Assembly: GCA_947184155.2 (NCBI GenBank) | Contig: CAMXCT020000507.1 | Span: 62,001-126,000, forward strand | Source of the DNA: Cladocopium goreaui | Taxonomy: Eukaryota > Sar > Dinophyceae > Suessiales > Symbiodiniaceae | Length of the DNA stretch: 64,000 nt | Reading direction: 5' to 3' | Shown here: in pieces, positions 48,955 to 60,249 of the stretch | How positions within the stretch are numbered: position 1 is the first letter of the stretch | Layout of the letters: each line of letters starts with the position of its first letter | The notes under the pieces: model-generated | What the model was told of the DNA's origin: nothing | The model's input: the letters and a program-made list of their open reading frames with translations, nothing else | The model's database searches: none | Made by a program: the position numbers and the translations under genes

Positions 48955-51900
48955 ATGGCACCTACAAAGCTTGAATCTCGCCAATGGTCTTGTTCAGAGC
49001 TAGCTGGCTCCAATGCAGAGATGCTTCAAGTGAAACGTGAAGCAGAAAGCAAAGAGGAACTTGAGCGAAAGATCAAGGAGCCTAGCAGTTGTTCAAATTG
49101 TTTTTCACACTGGTCTCACAGTTTCCCCTTTCAAACACGCAGATCCTGTTTGCAAAGGACTACGAACGAGAGATTCTAGCTCTGAGAGGTCAAGTTGATG
49201 AGTATGATGACAATGTTGAAGTTTCTTATTGGCATTTAGCATATAGATCCATATATATAGATAATGTATATCCCTATAGTGTTTCTGTGGTAAGCAAACC
49301 CCTATAGATCATTATTCTTGGTGGCCACCTGCCAAGGAAGCTGACACTATCCCAGTATCCTGTATGCAAGTGTTGGGAACTCGCTTTGTGGATTGTTACG
49401 ACTTTGGGGAGATCTGGAAACACACAATGTCCACCATTGATTTGGTATTTCCAAGTTGTTCTCATCCAATCCTTTGATACCTAAAGAGTTGAGGCTACAG
49501 AAGAGGAATTGAAAAATTCCAGGATGAATGCTAACAAAGGGAAGAAGCCAGCAAAGTCAGCACCCACAGCTGCAAAAGCAGCACCGGCACCCAAGTCAGC
49601 GAAGACAGCTTCGTCTGCCCCTGTGACTGCAGCAGCTGCAAAGGCGGCACCCCCTTCCAAAGTGAGTGGGAAATCCAGCAAGGAGTCGGAGACCTCAGTC
49701 AAAGATGGGAAGCGGTGCCCCAAAGTTCCTGAAAGTACACCAGAGGTTGTTCAATCCCCGGCGCCACCAGTGTCCAAGCGTCAGAGGGGTAAGCAGCCAG
49801 ACCCAGACCCTAACTCTCAAATCGACTCTTTGAAGCAGGCCTGGGATCATTGATTTTGTTTGCAAGTGGTTTTCAGAAATATTATGCCAGGTATTTTGCT
49901 GATTTTTCTACATGTTGAATATCTGAACTTGAAAACTTCCCATCCATGTAGGCAAATGCCAAGATGCAAGCTCAGCTTGACCTGATGGCAAAAGAAATGG
50001 AAAAGGCTAAGAAAGTTCAGAAGAGCTCCCCTGGTACGAGTTCCACTACTGCCACTCCAAGTGCAAAGCACCCAGGTCCATCCCCGGCCTCGGCTAAGCC
50101 ACGTGCTTCGTCCAAGGTTGCTCCTCCTGACGCACCAGGGTCGGACAGCGACAACGAGGAGCTGACCCAAGGTGCAAAATTGGGCCGGCTGAGTCGACTG
50201 TGCGAGCGAAAGCCAAGTGGCAAGTTACACGTCCCACTTGAAGTACATGAGAAATGGCTCCAGAAGGGCCGTGCTAGGGATGAACTCTTGGAACAACTTG
50301 AAGCAAGTGACTGGAATCCGGACAGGGTTTGGTAAACTGGTGCTTCAATTTGATCCTCAACATCTTGATTTCTTGACATCGTTTCACCACAAAATTATAT
50401 ATATACTATGCATTGAGCCCTTCAAAGACTTCCACCCTGGGATGTCCAGACCAATAAACAATAAACAATAAACTATAAACAAGTTTATGCGTTCCTGCTG
50501 TTCTCTTGGCCATGATGCATCACTCACCCCTGGGAAGGATGCATTCGTGAAGAAAGTCACCAAGGTCCATGAGACTACCGCCAAGAAAAAATCAACCAAT
50601 AGAAGAGGATGGTATACCAAAGAAGCTATGGAGAAAAAACTTCAATGGAGCAAGTTCCTAGGATCAAACTGGTATCTTCTGAGCTCCTACATGCTGAGAT
50701 GTACGAAGTTCTCTCCTATATAATATCTGCATGTACACATTTTGTAACCATCCACCATCATAGCTAGTACCAAACAGGGTTGTACAGATTGCCCGCTTCA
50801 GGTCATACATCGCAGGCGTTGTCAAGTACTGCGAGAAGGAAGGGAACGAACACCTATGGAAGAAACTTGGTGGCTCTTTTGCCTTCATTGGGTCTTTACG
50901 TGCCACAAAAAAAACATGTTCAACATCTTTCAACTTTCAGCTGAAAGCAATTCCTTTCCTGCCCCCATGACTTTATCCTTCACATCATGTCATAATGTAT
51001 GGTGACTTTGTTGGATTAGTGGGCCCAAGGAAAGACAAGTACAATAAGAAGATTCGAAAATACTATGTGGAGACTGCTGAGTCCGATGAGTCGTGCGGTG
51101 AAGATGTTGAAACTTTGAAGGAAACGGAAGAGCTTGAGGTGAGGCATCACTGACAACCATTCACATAGAAATCCAATTTAGGGTATTTAATATGTGGTCT
51201 CCCTGTTTCCAGCTCCCATCTCGCTCCTGCAGGCTGACAGTCCAGTGCGATTCCAAAGGTTGCAAGGAAAGTCAAAGGCCTTGGCAGAGTTGCCATCCCA
51301 TGGTGAAGAAAGTGAGTCTGAGGAAGAAGATGCCAAGGGTAAGTCTGTGCAGGCCAACGGTGGCCCACAGGAGAATTGTTATTCAGTCCAATAGGGTATT
51401 CCAATTCCAATTTTTGATGTTTCTTCTAGTGAGTGTTTGTTAATCAAGGGGTTGTAGTGTAGGCTTTGCGGTTTGTTTCAAAACTCTTATCCCTGAGCAG
51501 GAGTACAAAAACATGAAGAAACTTGGTGATTCCCTGTTGGCCCGTTCGGCCAAAGTCACTGACCTGATGTCAAAGTTGGAAAGTCATGTCCAAGAAAAGC
51601 CGGAGGGATCCATGGAGAAGAAACGTGTTACCAGGCCAGGGGTTGAAACAACCAACACAGAACCATAGATGTTTTTTCCCAATCTCTATCCCACCATTTA
51701 TTCTGACCGATCAGACCCCCTTGGCCAAGGACTTTGAAGTCACTGGAGAATGCCATCGAGATCCTGGAAAAGGAGTTCGAGGGAATCGAGGCAAAGAAGG
51801 CCGAGGTATCGGACTTGCTGTGTGACAAGATCGAAGAGAAGCAGAAAGAGAAGCTTCTTACTTACATGAATGCATGTATATACAGTATACATCATTTATT

Positions 51901-52183
51901 GAAGTGTCCTCAAGAAATAGAACACTGCAAATGGAAATTCAACTTGCCAAAAGGAATGATTAGTGTTCAACACGTCCAAGGCTTCTAGATATGGTGCATG
52001 TTCAGATCAAGGAGACAACTTTGGCGTGTCTAGCCAGCAAACTTAACCTGAGCAGAACAAAAAACATACTGTACAGCAAATGTCGTGAGAGTCATTGTTT
52101 CCTATCATATGCTATGTTTTTTTTCCATACCTTGCTATCCAAGCAAACTCAATGATAAGGTGCGCAAAGGTCACCACGGCTGA
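48955..52183 (+). CDS. Coiled-coil, Ala/Lys-rich protein of the module, multi-exon
   Basis: Exons with matching phase: 49,952-50,326; 50,538-50,653; 50,802-50,869; 51,020-51,138; 51,233 to about 51,338; 51,501-51,634; 51,730 to about 51,870. The first exons (48,955 to about 49,080; 49,143 to about 49,230; about 49,495-49,838) and the last (KLNDKVRKGHHG, stop near 52,183) are less certain at their edges. An N-terminal coiled coil (KREAESKEELERKIK) precedes an Ala/Lys/Pro linker, a conserved-looking core (TNRRGWYTKEAMEKKLQWSK, SYIAGVVKYCEKEGNEH, RKDKYNKKIRKYYVE), an acidic ESESEEED patch and a second coiled coil (ENAIEILEKEFEGIEAKK). No enzyme motif; a structural or DNA-binding partner is inferred from position. 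Confidence 0.58.
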
Positions 52184-53024
52184 GCAATCGGGGAAGAAGC
52201 TTATATGCATTCAAGTTTTAAAGGGTGGAACCTGCATGAGAATGATACTACTTTTCGATTCAATCTCCAATGGTCCATCATGGCCATCACCCTAAGGAAC
52301 CTTTTGAAGTCACTGCAGCAGCAGTGTTGAGATGCGCTGTTTAGGGGTTGAGCCTAGCTGATTTCAGCTATGTTGGTTTTGTGAAAGTGTGGCAATGAAA
52401 CTTGCCGCAACGAAATGATATCAAAGATTGGGGCAACGCACCAAGCCTTAAGCCTATGGCTTGGTTTGCGCTTTGTGAAGATCAAACGCTGGGATAACCT
52501 AGCTTTGGGTAGCGCGGGAAAAGACAACAGGGCTCTTGGCTATTTGAGCAGGTCAGTATATTGTTGTAAGGAACTTGTGGCATCAACACCAAATCCCTAG
52601 TGGCATCTTAGTCCTAGTCCCCAATCCCATCAACATTACAGTTAAGGGGGATGTACTACACACACAAGTTCGCTCGTGCTGCCAGGTAGGGCCGCCAACA
52701 ACGATCAACCAGATCGGCTCCTTCGTCACTATGCTCGGCTGATTTCCAACGGAGCCCGGGCACTCAAAATCCTGGCCGGGTTGGTGGGAAGAAATATGGA
52801 CACATGAATGTCCAGACACCCATGCTTTTGGCAGCTCAGCTATTTTCAGGGTCTTCAAGCATCATGGACAACACGTGTTGCTACACTGCAAGCCTGACAA
52901 AACTTGTCAAATTCTATGACTACCATAATGCTCGGCTAGGGAGTATTGATATGATGTTGGAACCAGGTGCCATCATTTCTGAACAAAGCAGTATCTATCT
53001 CTAATATGTTTTTGCTTTCCGGCC

Positions 53025-56000
53025 ATGGATCCACATGATGATGACGATGACCTTCTGTGCCTGCTGCTGTCTTATGATTGTCCGGTGACTGGGAAGAAAA
53101 GAACAGCTGGGTCCTATGACACCGTGGGTTCACCCATCCCAAAAAAAAAGTTCCTTGGGTGCAATATGTTGTATACGAAGCATCCTTCAAGAGTGAGCAA
53201 CTTTTAAGGCACAGAATTTCCTCCATGTTACCCCAGGCTCAACGTGACTGAACCAGATGAGAAGGCATCAGCATCGGCGTCACCCATGCCAACTTGCACC
53301 ATGTCCACTGGTGAGGACTTTGCTGACCCAAACTACGATGATTATTTCCATAGGGGAAACACCGGTGCCACAACACCCATGTGTCCTCAAGTCTCGTCAA
53401 AGGCAACTGCCATGGCAAACCGATCTGCCGATTGGCTGAAGTCACCCTACGTGTTACTTTTTGATTTTTGAGAATAGTTCTGATACTTGTCATCTTACAA
53501 ATGTTGTTGAATCCCAACTGGCAGTACCCCACCTGTGTCGTTTTTTTTGGTTGAACTAAGGAAATCGCTGCCGCTGCTCCCAGCGCTCAATTCTTTGCTG
53601 AAGTTGGTGCCACTTTTACTGCTGATGGCTTTGATTGGGGGCAGCTCAAGTCACATGGGCTTTTTTACCGATGCCAACGGTCAGAACATATGCTTTGTGG
53701 AAAATTGTTAGCACACTGCAAAGCTCAAGTAAGCACTTTGAGGGAGGAAATTGGTGTTCGAATTTGTTGCTTCAAAATTGGTATTACGTCAAATCCTCCT
53801 CTTCGGTTTTCGACTTATGTGGAGAAGAATTACAGTTGTATGTGGGTCATTGCTGTCTCAAAAAGTGTTGATCAAATCAACATGCTTGAGGCAGCTGTCA
53901 TTTCCGAATTTCAAAAGCATGTCGGGTGCAAAAATGAGCCTGACACCGGTGGCGAGGGTGCGCTCAACCGGAAAAACCGAACAAAGCCACCCTACTATCT
54001 ATATGTCACTGCTGGCAGGGCAGATCAATCTCGATGGGTGGGATAGATCCCGTTGGGAAAAGGCGGAGAAAAAAAAAGTGTGTGTGTGTGTGTGAGGGGA
54101 TGCAGGTCATCATAATCATCGCACATGTTCATCAAGCACAGCAAGAGCAGGCACAACCAGGCATATCATATCTACTTGATTAATATCAAATCATCTGTAT
54201 ATAATATATATATATATATGAATCATCAAGATCTCAAGCCCAGCTCATTTTTCAAAATTGTGGAGTCATCAAGCGGATCTTTTTTGATAGTCTTTTTTTA
54301 GTGTGATCTTGGGATGTTGCCGAGGCTCCATGCAGCCACATCGTGGAGCTTGCGAAAGAAGAGGTTCGGAGAAACCCAAATGCCAGCAGAGCAACCAAAG
54401 AATTTGCTGATATCGACCCAGCCCATGCAGAAACAAGGTGCCATGCTCTATTTCGCAAGTACGGCTGTAGTGCCCCAGTGGAGCTTTCTTACATCAAGTT
54501 GGGACCTGGCAACCTCCAAAAGTTTGCAATCATTTTGTTTTCCGATTGGGCAAAACTGTTGTTGAACACTGGACGTTTTTGCCGACAGCTATGTGGTGTG
54601 AGCACCTTCCGTGAGATGAAAGAGGTGCTAACAGAATTTTGGGATCGCTACAAGGCTTTACATAGCAACCATGACCTTTTCAAAATGGAGGATGTGGACC
54701 TCTCAATGACTGTTCCAGTGTATTCACACACAGATGAAGGGCGCTCATACAAACACCAGCCGCTTTGGGTTTTATCCACACACGGATGCATCGGGAGGGG
54801 CACCAAAACCTACATCAGCCGCAAACTCCACTTGGTTCCTATCAAGCATCGGCCTATGGGACTGAATTTCATTGGTTCGACATGGGCCACCCAATTTATG
54901 ACGGCTTCAGCCCTTAGGGCTTCCTTGAATGAGACACCAGGGGCCATGGACAAAATTTTGAAAGCCTATGCTGAAGATATGTCAAGGCTAGCACATGACG
55001 GATTGGTTGGCCCGGAGGGACATATCAGGATCATCCACTTGGGAACAAAGGGTTGCCTAGTGTGAACTCAAAAGGTTTTTGGTTGTCTGGGAGAAGTATG
55101 TTTTAGTATGATCAAGGGTTGATGTTTCTTTTTATTGTGGCATCCTTCTGCTCCACCTAGGAGATCTCCCGGCGCTAGCAAAGTTGGCAGGCATGAAGCG
55201 GACGCATTCCCACGTGCCAAGGGCAGGGAGTTCAAAGAAACCTTGTCGGGGTATTTGCTGGATGTGTGATGCTGGGTTGGAAGGTAGAAATGCTGATGAA
55301 CAATCCCACCCATATGAGGACACATCAGTAAATGCCAGTTGGACTACTACTTTGGGTTCGACTTTGCCATGGGATTCGGAACCTGTGTTGCTGTCTCACC
55401 TTCCTTTGGACCAGAACGCAAAACAATCCTTTTTCATGACAGATATATGGCACAATTTTCATCTTGGTTTATGCAAGCATTGGATTGGCAGCAGCATCAT
55501 ATGTGCCATAGAACGGCTGGACTGTTTTCCTGTTGCTGCGGTCGATGCCCGGTTTCAATGGTTCACAGATGACTTTGCAGAATTTTGTCAGCAAAACAAC
55601 ATCCACCCGTATTTGAAGGAGATCAGCAGAGAAACCATGAGCTTTCCACAGGCCAAGTCTTGCCCAGTTGGTCGGTGGAGCAAAGGCGTTGTGGCAAGTC
55701 AGTTCATGCGGTACCTAGAAAACTTCTGCGACCGTTTTGTGACCAACCAGACTGATGATCAAGTGATGCTCACAGTGGTTTTTGGCAATATTACTTGAGA
55801 AAAATGTTTGATTTACTGTTTTCCTTTTTGCTCTTTAGTTCCTTGGGCAAATACAAGTTGACAAGTCTATGTTTGATAGTGCTGGGGGACTATATGAGGC
55901 AAAAGCAACCAAAGCGATCAACATGGCCATGAGCTTTATGTATGCCAGTGGTTTCTGGATATTAGCACATCATGGATTGCAGCTGTCGAAACTCATCATG

Positions 56001-56321
56001 GTTTTCCTACAGGGGTACACCAAATGCGCTGAGTGTTGTTTGCGGCAGGGATTTCACCGCTTTGGCTTAATGCCAAAAATGCATTACATCCATCATGCGG
56101 CAGATAGACTGAGGAGGGAAAGTGCTCTTGGGGTGTGGGTTAAAAACCCGCTCTCCGAGAGCGTTCAAATGCAGGAGGATTTCATAGGACGTCCAAGCCG
56201 GCTCAGCCGGAGGGTGGATGTCCGCCAATTACATTTGCGGGTAGTAGAGAGGTCCCTAATCAATGTTCAACAAGCTCTGGAGAACTCAGATCAAGATAGA
56301 CGAGGGTTGGCGCCAAGTTGA
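53025..56321 (+). CDS. GIY-YIG-like nuclease joined to transposase-like region, 883 aa, six exons
   Basis: Exons 53,025-53,158; 53,237-53,450; 53,561-54,037; 54,325-55,051; 55,161-55,777; 55,839-56,321 give 2,652 nt in one frame with all phases matching. After an Asp-rich N-terminus (MDPHDDDDDLL), residues of about 185-270 have the layout of a GIY-YIG/T5orf172 nuclease: CFKIGITSNPPLRF, then LEAAVISEF with a likely metal-binding Glu, and GGEG. The remainder, about 600 residues, has ordered conserved-looking segments: VPVYSHTDEGRSYKHQPLW, GLNFIGSTWATQF, HSHVPRAGS, a CWMCDAG cysteine pair, TDIWHNFHLGLCKHW, CPVGRWSKG, MPKMHYIHH and ESVQMQEDFIGRPSR. The TDIWHN and PKMHYIHH pattern recalls DDE/RNase-H-fold transposases, but I cannot assign a catalytic triad. 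If the 54,037/54,325 join is wrong, a separate 277-aa nuclease gene would end at 54,046. Confidence 0.78.
53561..54046 (+). other. GIY-YIG-like domain exon
   Basis: An open exon of 162 codons that ends at a stop if the internal donor TGG|GTGGGA at 54,037 is not used. It carries the whole GIY-YIG-like domain (CFKIGIT, PPLRF, LEAAVISEF, GCKNEP, GGEG, PPYYLYV). Alternative use of this donor would give either a free nuclease or the long fusion. Confidence 0.6.
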
Positions 56322-56774
56322 AATCAACCTCATTTTTTTGAGCTAGTCCCCAAAAACAAATAATCCATTCAGTCCACTTTGACAGCAATTTCCTGGGGGT
56401 TTACTATAGTGTTGCCAGTGTCAACCTCGGCCAGTACTAGAACCGAAAGCAAGGATGGAGCAAAGCGTGCCAAATGGCAAAACTGGAGGGGAGATGGGGA
56501 ACCTGGTGTTTGCAGGTATGTGTTCTTTTTGAATTGCTAAATTTTGATGGGAGTTATTTTATGTTACCCTTGGCAAAGTTTCCCCAAAATACTAAAGGTT
56601 GGGTTTGAAGTTGATCTTGTACGGCAGTTCAACCAACAACAAGACCAGTTGTGTGTTGACTATTGCTAATTCTTGGTGGTTATGTATTTAGCAGCAAAGC
56701 ATCATCAAGCATCATGAAGCATCATCACATGAAATAAGGGGGCATGTAAAGAGTATGTAAAATATCAAAAATAC

Positions 56775-56828
56775 AAAGGGGCGTGTTTTTGTGAAAGGGG
56801 CGTGTTTTTATGATAGGGGCGTGCTTTT
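56775..56828. repeat. GGGGCGTG direct repeats, right of the module
   Basis: Three tandem units AAAGGGGCGTGTTTTT, AAAGGGGCGTGTTTTT and TAGGGGCGTGCTTTT about 450 bp after the stop of the last module gene. The same unit in the same orientation lies about 560 bp before the first gene, at 40,565. Confidence 0.75.
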
Positions 56829-56879
56829 AAAAAAATATGGGTAGGACCTATAAATGAAGGACAAGTGAGATGAAGGTAT

Positions 56880-56966
56880 ATGTATATTAATGCTAACATA
56901 AAGGGGGTATTTCTTGATGGGATCCATGGCACACCATATATAGCAGCACTGGTGTGCCATGGATCC
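56880..56966. repeat. Palindromic element with GGATCCATGGCACACCA arms
   Basis: GGATCCATGGCACACCA at 56,920-56,936 and its exact inverse at 56,950-56,966, preceded by ATTAATGCTAACATAAAGGGGGTAT shared with the elements at 9,037 and 22,838. The arms have changed while the centre is kept. Confidence 0.8.
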
Positions 56967-56998
56967 GTCATGGGAATGGCAGATGGAAATCACACAGC

Positions 56999-57181
56999 TC
57001 TCGGGCTATTGGTCAAGTCATGGCAGGTTCCTGGACACAGAAATGCGGCTGGTTTTCCTTCGATGAATTTAAGGTGTTGGGAAAAGCCATCCGACCATAC
57101 AATAAAAACACCCCAGGAAGGCAACATCGACCGAGATATACCGAGATTTTGGGGATTGGTGTAGTTCCTGCTGAACAATGA
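56999..57181 (+). CDS. Possible terminal exon, unknown protein
   Basis: After a possible acceptor GGCAG near 57,027, the frame reads WTQKCGWFSFDEFKVLGKA and on to PRYTEILGIGVVPAEQ and a stop at 57,181. Its composition looks protein-like, and it ends just 57 bp before the end of the minus-strand cold-shock gene, a tail-to-tail arrangement. No upstream exon was found, and an antisense frame is also open, so the call is weak. Confidence 0.28.
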   Translation, partial: SRAIGQVMAGSWTQKCGWFSFDEFKVLGKAIRPYNKNTPGRQHRPRYTEILGIGVVPAEQ

Positions 57182-57238
57182 AGACTTCACAACTTGAGTC
57201 GTTTGTTTTTTTTGGGCCTCAAAAAAAAACCAGCCGGG

Positions 57239-57525
57239 CTAATCTTGAAAGCTCCCAAAAATTGACGTGGCCCCATCACACTTTTCAGTGGCCTCCAGCA
57301 CGACCTTGAACTTGACTGGTGTTCCTGAAGGACCATGTTGTCCTGGGCTTTTTTAAGAGAGTGACTCCAGAAGTGTTCGCAGCCAGGGGAATATCTATCC
57401 ATCCAATCATCCATCCATCTATAGTTATACTAGATTATATCATATCATGTTCTATCATGTATCATGTATTCATGTATTAGATATCATATATCAAATACTA
57501 TATGTTATATATATATATACGTATT

Positions 57526-57563
<38 letters not shown>

Positions 57564-58918
57564 TCATGTTACATATTACATAGTGCGTATATAATATCAT
57601 ATTGTATAAAATTATATAAACATATCATATATTATATTGTATATAATGTTATATATATTATATATATTATGACATATTCTGCTATATGTATAGTATAATA
57701 TAGTATGTATATATCATGATGTTTCATATCGAATGGATATCAATTACCTGTCAAATATGGCTGGCCCGGGCCTGGCAAGTCGGTCTTGAGCAGGAAGACG
57801 TCTTGTTCAGGGAAGGCTGGGCTAGAAATGAAACCATATCCTTGGTAGCGATCATGGGGGCCAGCATCAAACCCCAAAGCCCAAAAGGAAAGAAATCGAC
57901 CAACAGTGAATGATAAATATCAGATGAACATTTAGACAGTGTATATAACATAATATAGTTTAATTTAATATTATATTATAATATATTATATATGATATCA
58001 CATGATAAATATTGGAAACATACCATGTACCATGAGCTTCTCAGATTTCTTCTAAGCGTCCCTTCATTGGATTAAAGGACTTGATCTCACCAAAGTACGA
58101 AGCTTCATGTGGAGCAACTACCACAGTGACATCTTGTGCCTGTGTCCCTTTCTCGTTCTGAATCGTATTGAATTGAACCTCACCAAACACGCAACAAAAA
58201 ACAGAGAAAAGGCTGAACATCTCTTTGGCGTCTCAGGAAAGTTTATGGAAGTTTCACATTGTTTCTGGTGGTTTGAACTGTATTTTTCATCCACCTGATC
58301 GACCTGACTATGTATATAATCTGATATAAACTGATGGTGAAAAATGTCGCCTTGTCCCCCTGGAATGAACATCAGTGAACATCAACATCCATCAACAGCT
58401 GCGACGATCTGAAGAGATCTTCAGATTCTTCAGGCCCCAACTGTCTGACCGGGCTCAACACACATGCCCTTCAGGTCGCCCTTGTACAAAAACACATCGG
58501 TACCAGCTGCCGCGCATTCGATGAACCCCCAGCCCTACCAGCGATTCACCATTCGAAAAACCGCAACAAAAAAACATGGTTCCGCAATTCACCAGGGCCT
58601 ACATCTGCCGAAAAACCATGGGCAACATATGGCAACCATCTGAAAAGAGCTGAAAGAAAGCAACAAGACATGAATTGAACATGGTTGAACCATGATGAAC
58701 GTGATTCAGATAGAATACAAACTTTCTGCTGAAAAAGAACAGGCAAACGCAACCTGAAGAACCACAACCAGTGCCTTGTTGGGATTGAAAAACTTCACAG
58801 TCCCGGTCCTGACACTGACACAAACAATACAACGATTGATAATGATTGATAACGATTGATAACGATTGATCATAATCATGTCTTGATTTTTAGATCCAGC
58901 TTTGCCTTGGCGCACCAT
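57239..58918 (-). CDS. Protein with two cold-shock domains, five main exons
   Basis: Binds single-stranded RNA or DNA through OB-fold cold-shock domains. Exons: 58,775-58,808 (TGTVKFFNPNK, donor AAG|GC); 58,442-58,534 (GWGFIECAAAGTDVFLYK); 58,061-58,178 (VQFNTIQNEKGTQAQDV, then YFGEIKSFNPMK); 57,772-57,840 (YGFISSPAFPEQDVFLLK, donor CAG|GC); 57,239-57,324 (TPVKFKVVLEATEK to the stop). Each domain has the RNP1-like KFFNPNKGWGFI or KSFNPMKGYGFI and RNP2-like DVFLYK or DVFLLK strands. All phases fit; the intron after 58,061 appears to start with GA. A short first exon with ATG at 58,918 (MVRQGKAG) is a guess. The small size (about 120 residues) and lack of other domains suggest an RNA chaperone. 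Confidence 0.85.
57420..57720. repeat. (AT)n-rich low-complexity tract
   Basis: About 300 bp of ATAT, TATATC and TATATT runs in the last intron of the cold-shock gene (between exons 57,772 and 57,324). Confidence 0.9.
58834..58872. repeat. GATTGATAAC tandem repeat
   Basis: About four copies of GATTGATAA(T/C) just upstream of the first recognised cold-shock exon. Confidence 0.75.
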
Positions 58919-59708
58919 TGATCCATTCAACTGGTGAGAACCAAAGACGTTTAGAAGACACTTCGGCTGAGCATTTTGCCTGTGCATTTCAAAGTTCTTT
59001 TGACTTCCAACCACTCATTTCAAAGCTTCTAAAGCAACAAAAACATTGGAAATGCAGATGGAATGTCATCATACTTCATGCTACCAAGTGGGAACCTACT
59101 GGTACGAAACCGAATAATACCCGGGTTGCCAAGAGTCATCGCCATCTTTGAAGAAAGCGCGGTGGCAGCTTCCAGTGGCTGGGTTTGAGCGGCTTGAGCC
59201 ATGATTCATTGGATTTTTGAACAGGGCTTCAAGCTCCTTGATTTTCCAAGTCTATGACGTACTCATTGAACAATTCACAGCGTGTGATTCGCCTGGTTTT
59301 GGTTGGTGGTTTTAATTCGATATCAGTAGTTTGGGAGTATCGTTCCAAGAGCAACAAAACATAACAAAATAATGAAAGCCAGCACCCAGTCATTCTTCAG
59401 AACTTCAAATGAAAAGGTGCCACTGTCACATGGAGCAATCTATGGCAATGTGTATATGTGCCGCAGCAACAAGAACAATATAATCTATGATAATCTAAGT
59501 AAGGCAAGAACAGGGTCTGGCACCATGCAACCACAGCCAATGGTCATTTCGCAACATGGCTGTTTCGTTATCTGCCGAAGATGGGTTGCCAGTTCAGAGT
59601 TCGATGCAAAACAGCCAACGCAACCTTGGTACTTCGGTGACAGCACCCCATTGGTAAGTCGCTCATATTTTTACTGGCCCGAATCGACCGAAATGGTACA
59701 ACATGGAT

Positions 59709-59821
59709 TACCCTCTGGTAAACTAACATAGCTACTGAAAGTGGTCATTTATAGTTGATTTACCCATTAAAAATGGTGATGTTCCATAATTAGCTATGGT
59801 ATGTTAGTTTACCAGAGGGTA
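59709..59821. repeat. TACCCTCTGGTAA inverted-repeat element
   Basis: TACCCTCTGGTAAACTAACATA opposite TATGTTAGTTTACCAGAGGGTA: 22-bp inverse ends, perfect apart from one position, in a 113-bp element. One of the best-preserved members in the window. Confidence 0.92.
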
Positions 59822-59905
59822 CACAGATGATTACGGAACATCGTAGAAACATCGAAGGAACAGAAACGCATAGAAATGCTGCCTTCCATCTTCGTCCTGA
59901 AAGCG

Positions 59906-60235
59906 TTACCGCATTCTGAAGCCATAATCCCTTCCCCCGTTCATATTCAACACGCCCCAAACGAAACCATGGTGGATGTAGAGAATTTCCACATTCCGGA
60001 CCATGCTTTTTTGGGGTGTTTCATATGAACGGATGATGGGATTCGAAGCCCAACTTCCCACCAAGTTACCCATGTCGACCCGTGTCCAACGTTTCGCTAA
60101 GTGACCAGTGTCCAGGCAATGACCAGCCAGGCCGACGAGGCTTTCTGCGAGCCCCGGGGAAGCAACGGTGGACCCGTTGTGGCCACCGAAGTGTTCTGCG
60201 GCTGCAGCCCTGGGCAGATTTCCAGGGTGATCCAT
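59906..60235 (-). CDS. Possible exon(s), unknown protein
   Basis: A 109-codon open frame on the minus strand. It reads AEHFGGHNGSTVASPGLAES, GLAGHCLDTGHLAKRWTRVD, then NVEILYIHHGFVWGVLNMNG and a stop. The Gly/Ala/His-rich first half has a protein-like composition. There is no known domain and no clear splice partner; it may be one or two exons or a chance frame. Confidence 0.3.
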   Translation of the reverse strand: MDHPGNLPRAAAAEHFGGHNGSTVASPGLAESLVGLAGHCLDTGHLAKRWTRVDMGNLVGSWASNPIIRSYETPQKSMVRNVEILYIHHGFVWGVLNMNGGRDYGFRMR

Positions 60236-60249
60236 GATTCATCCATGAT

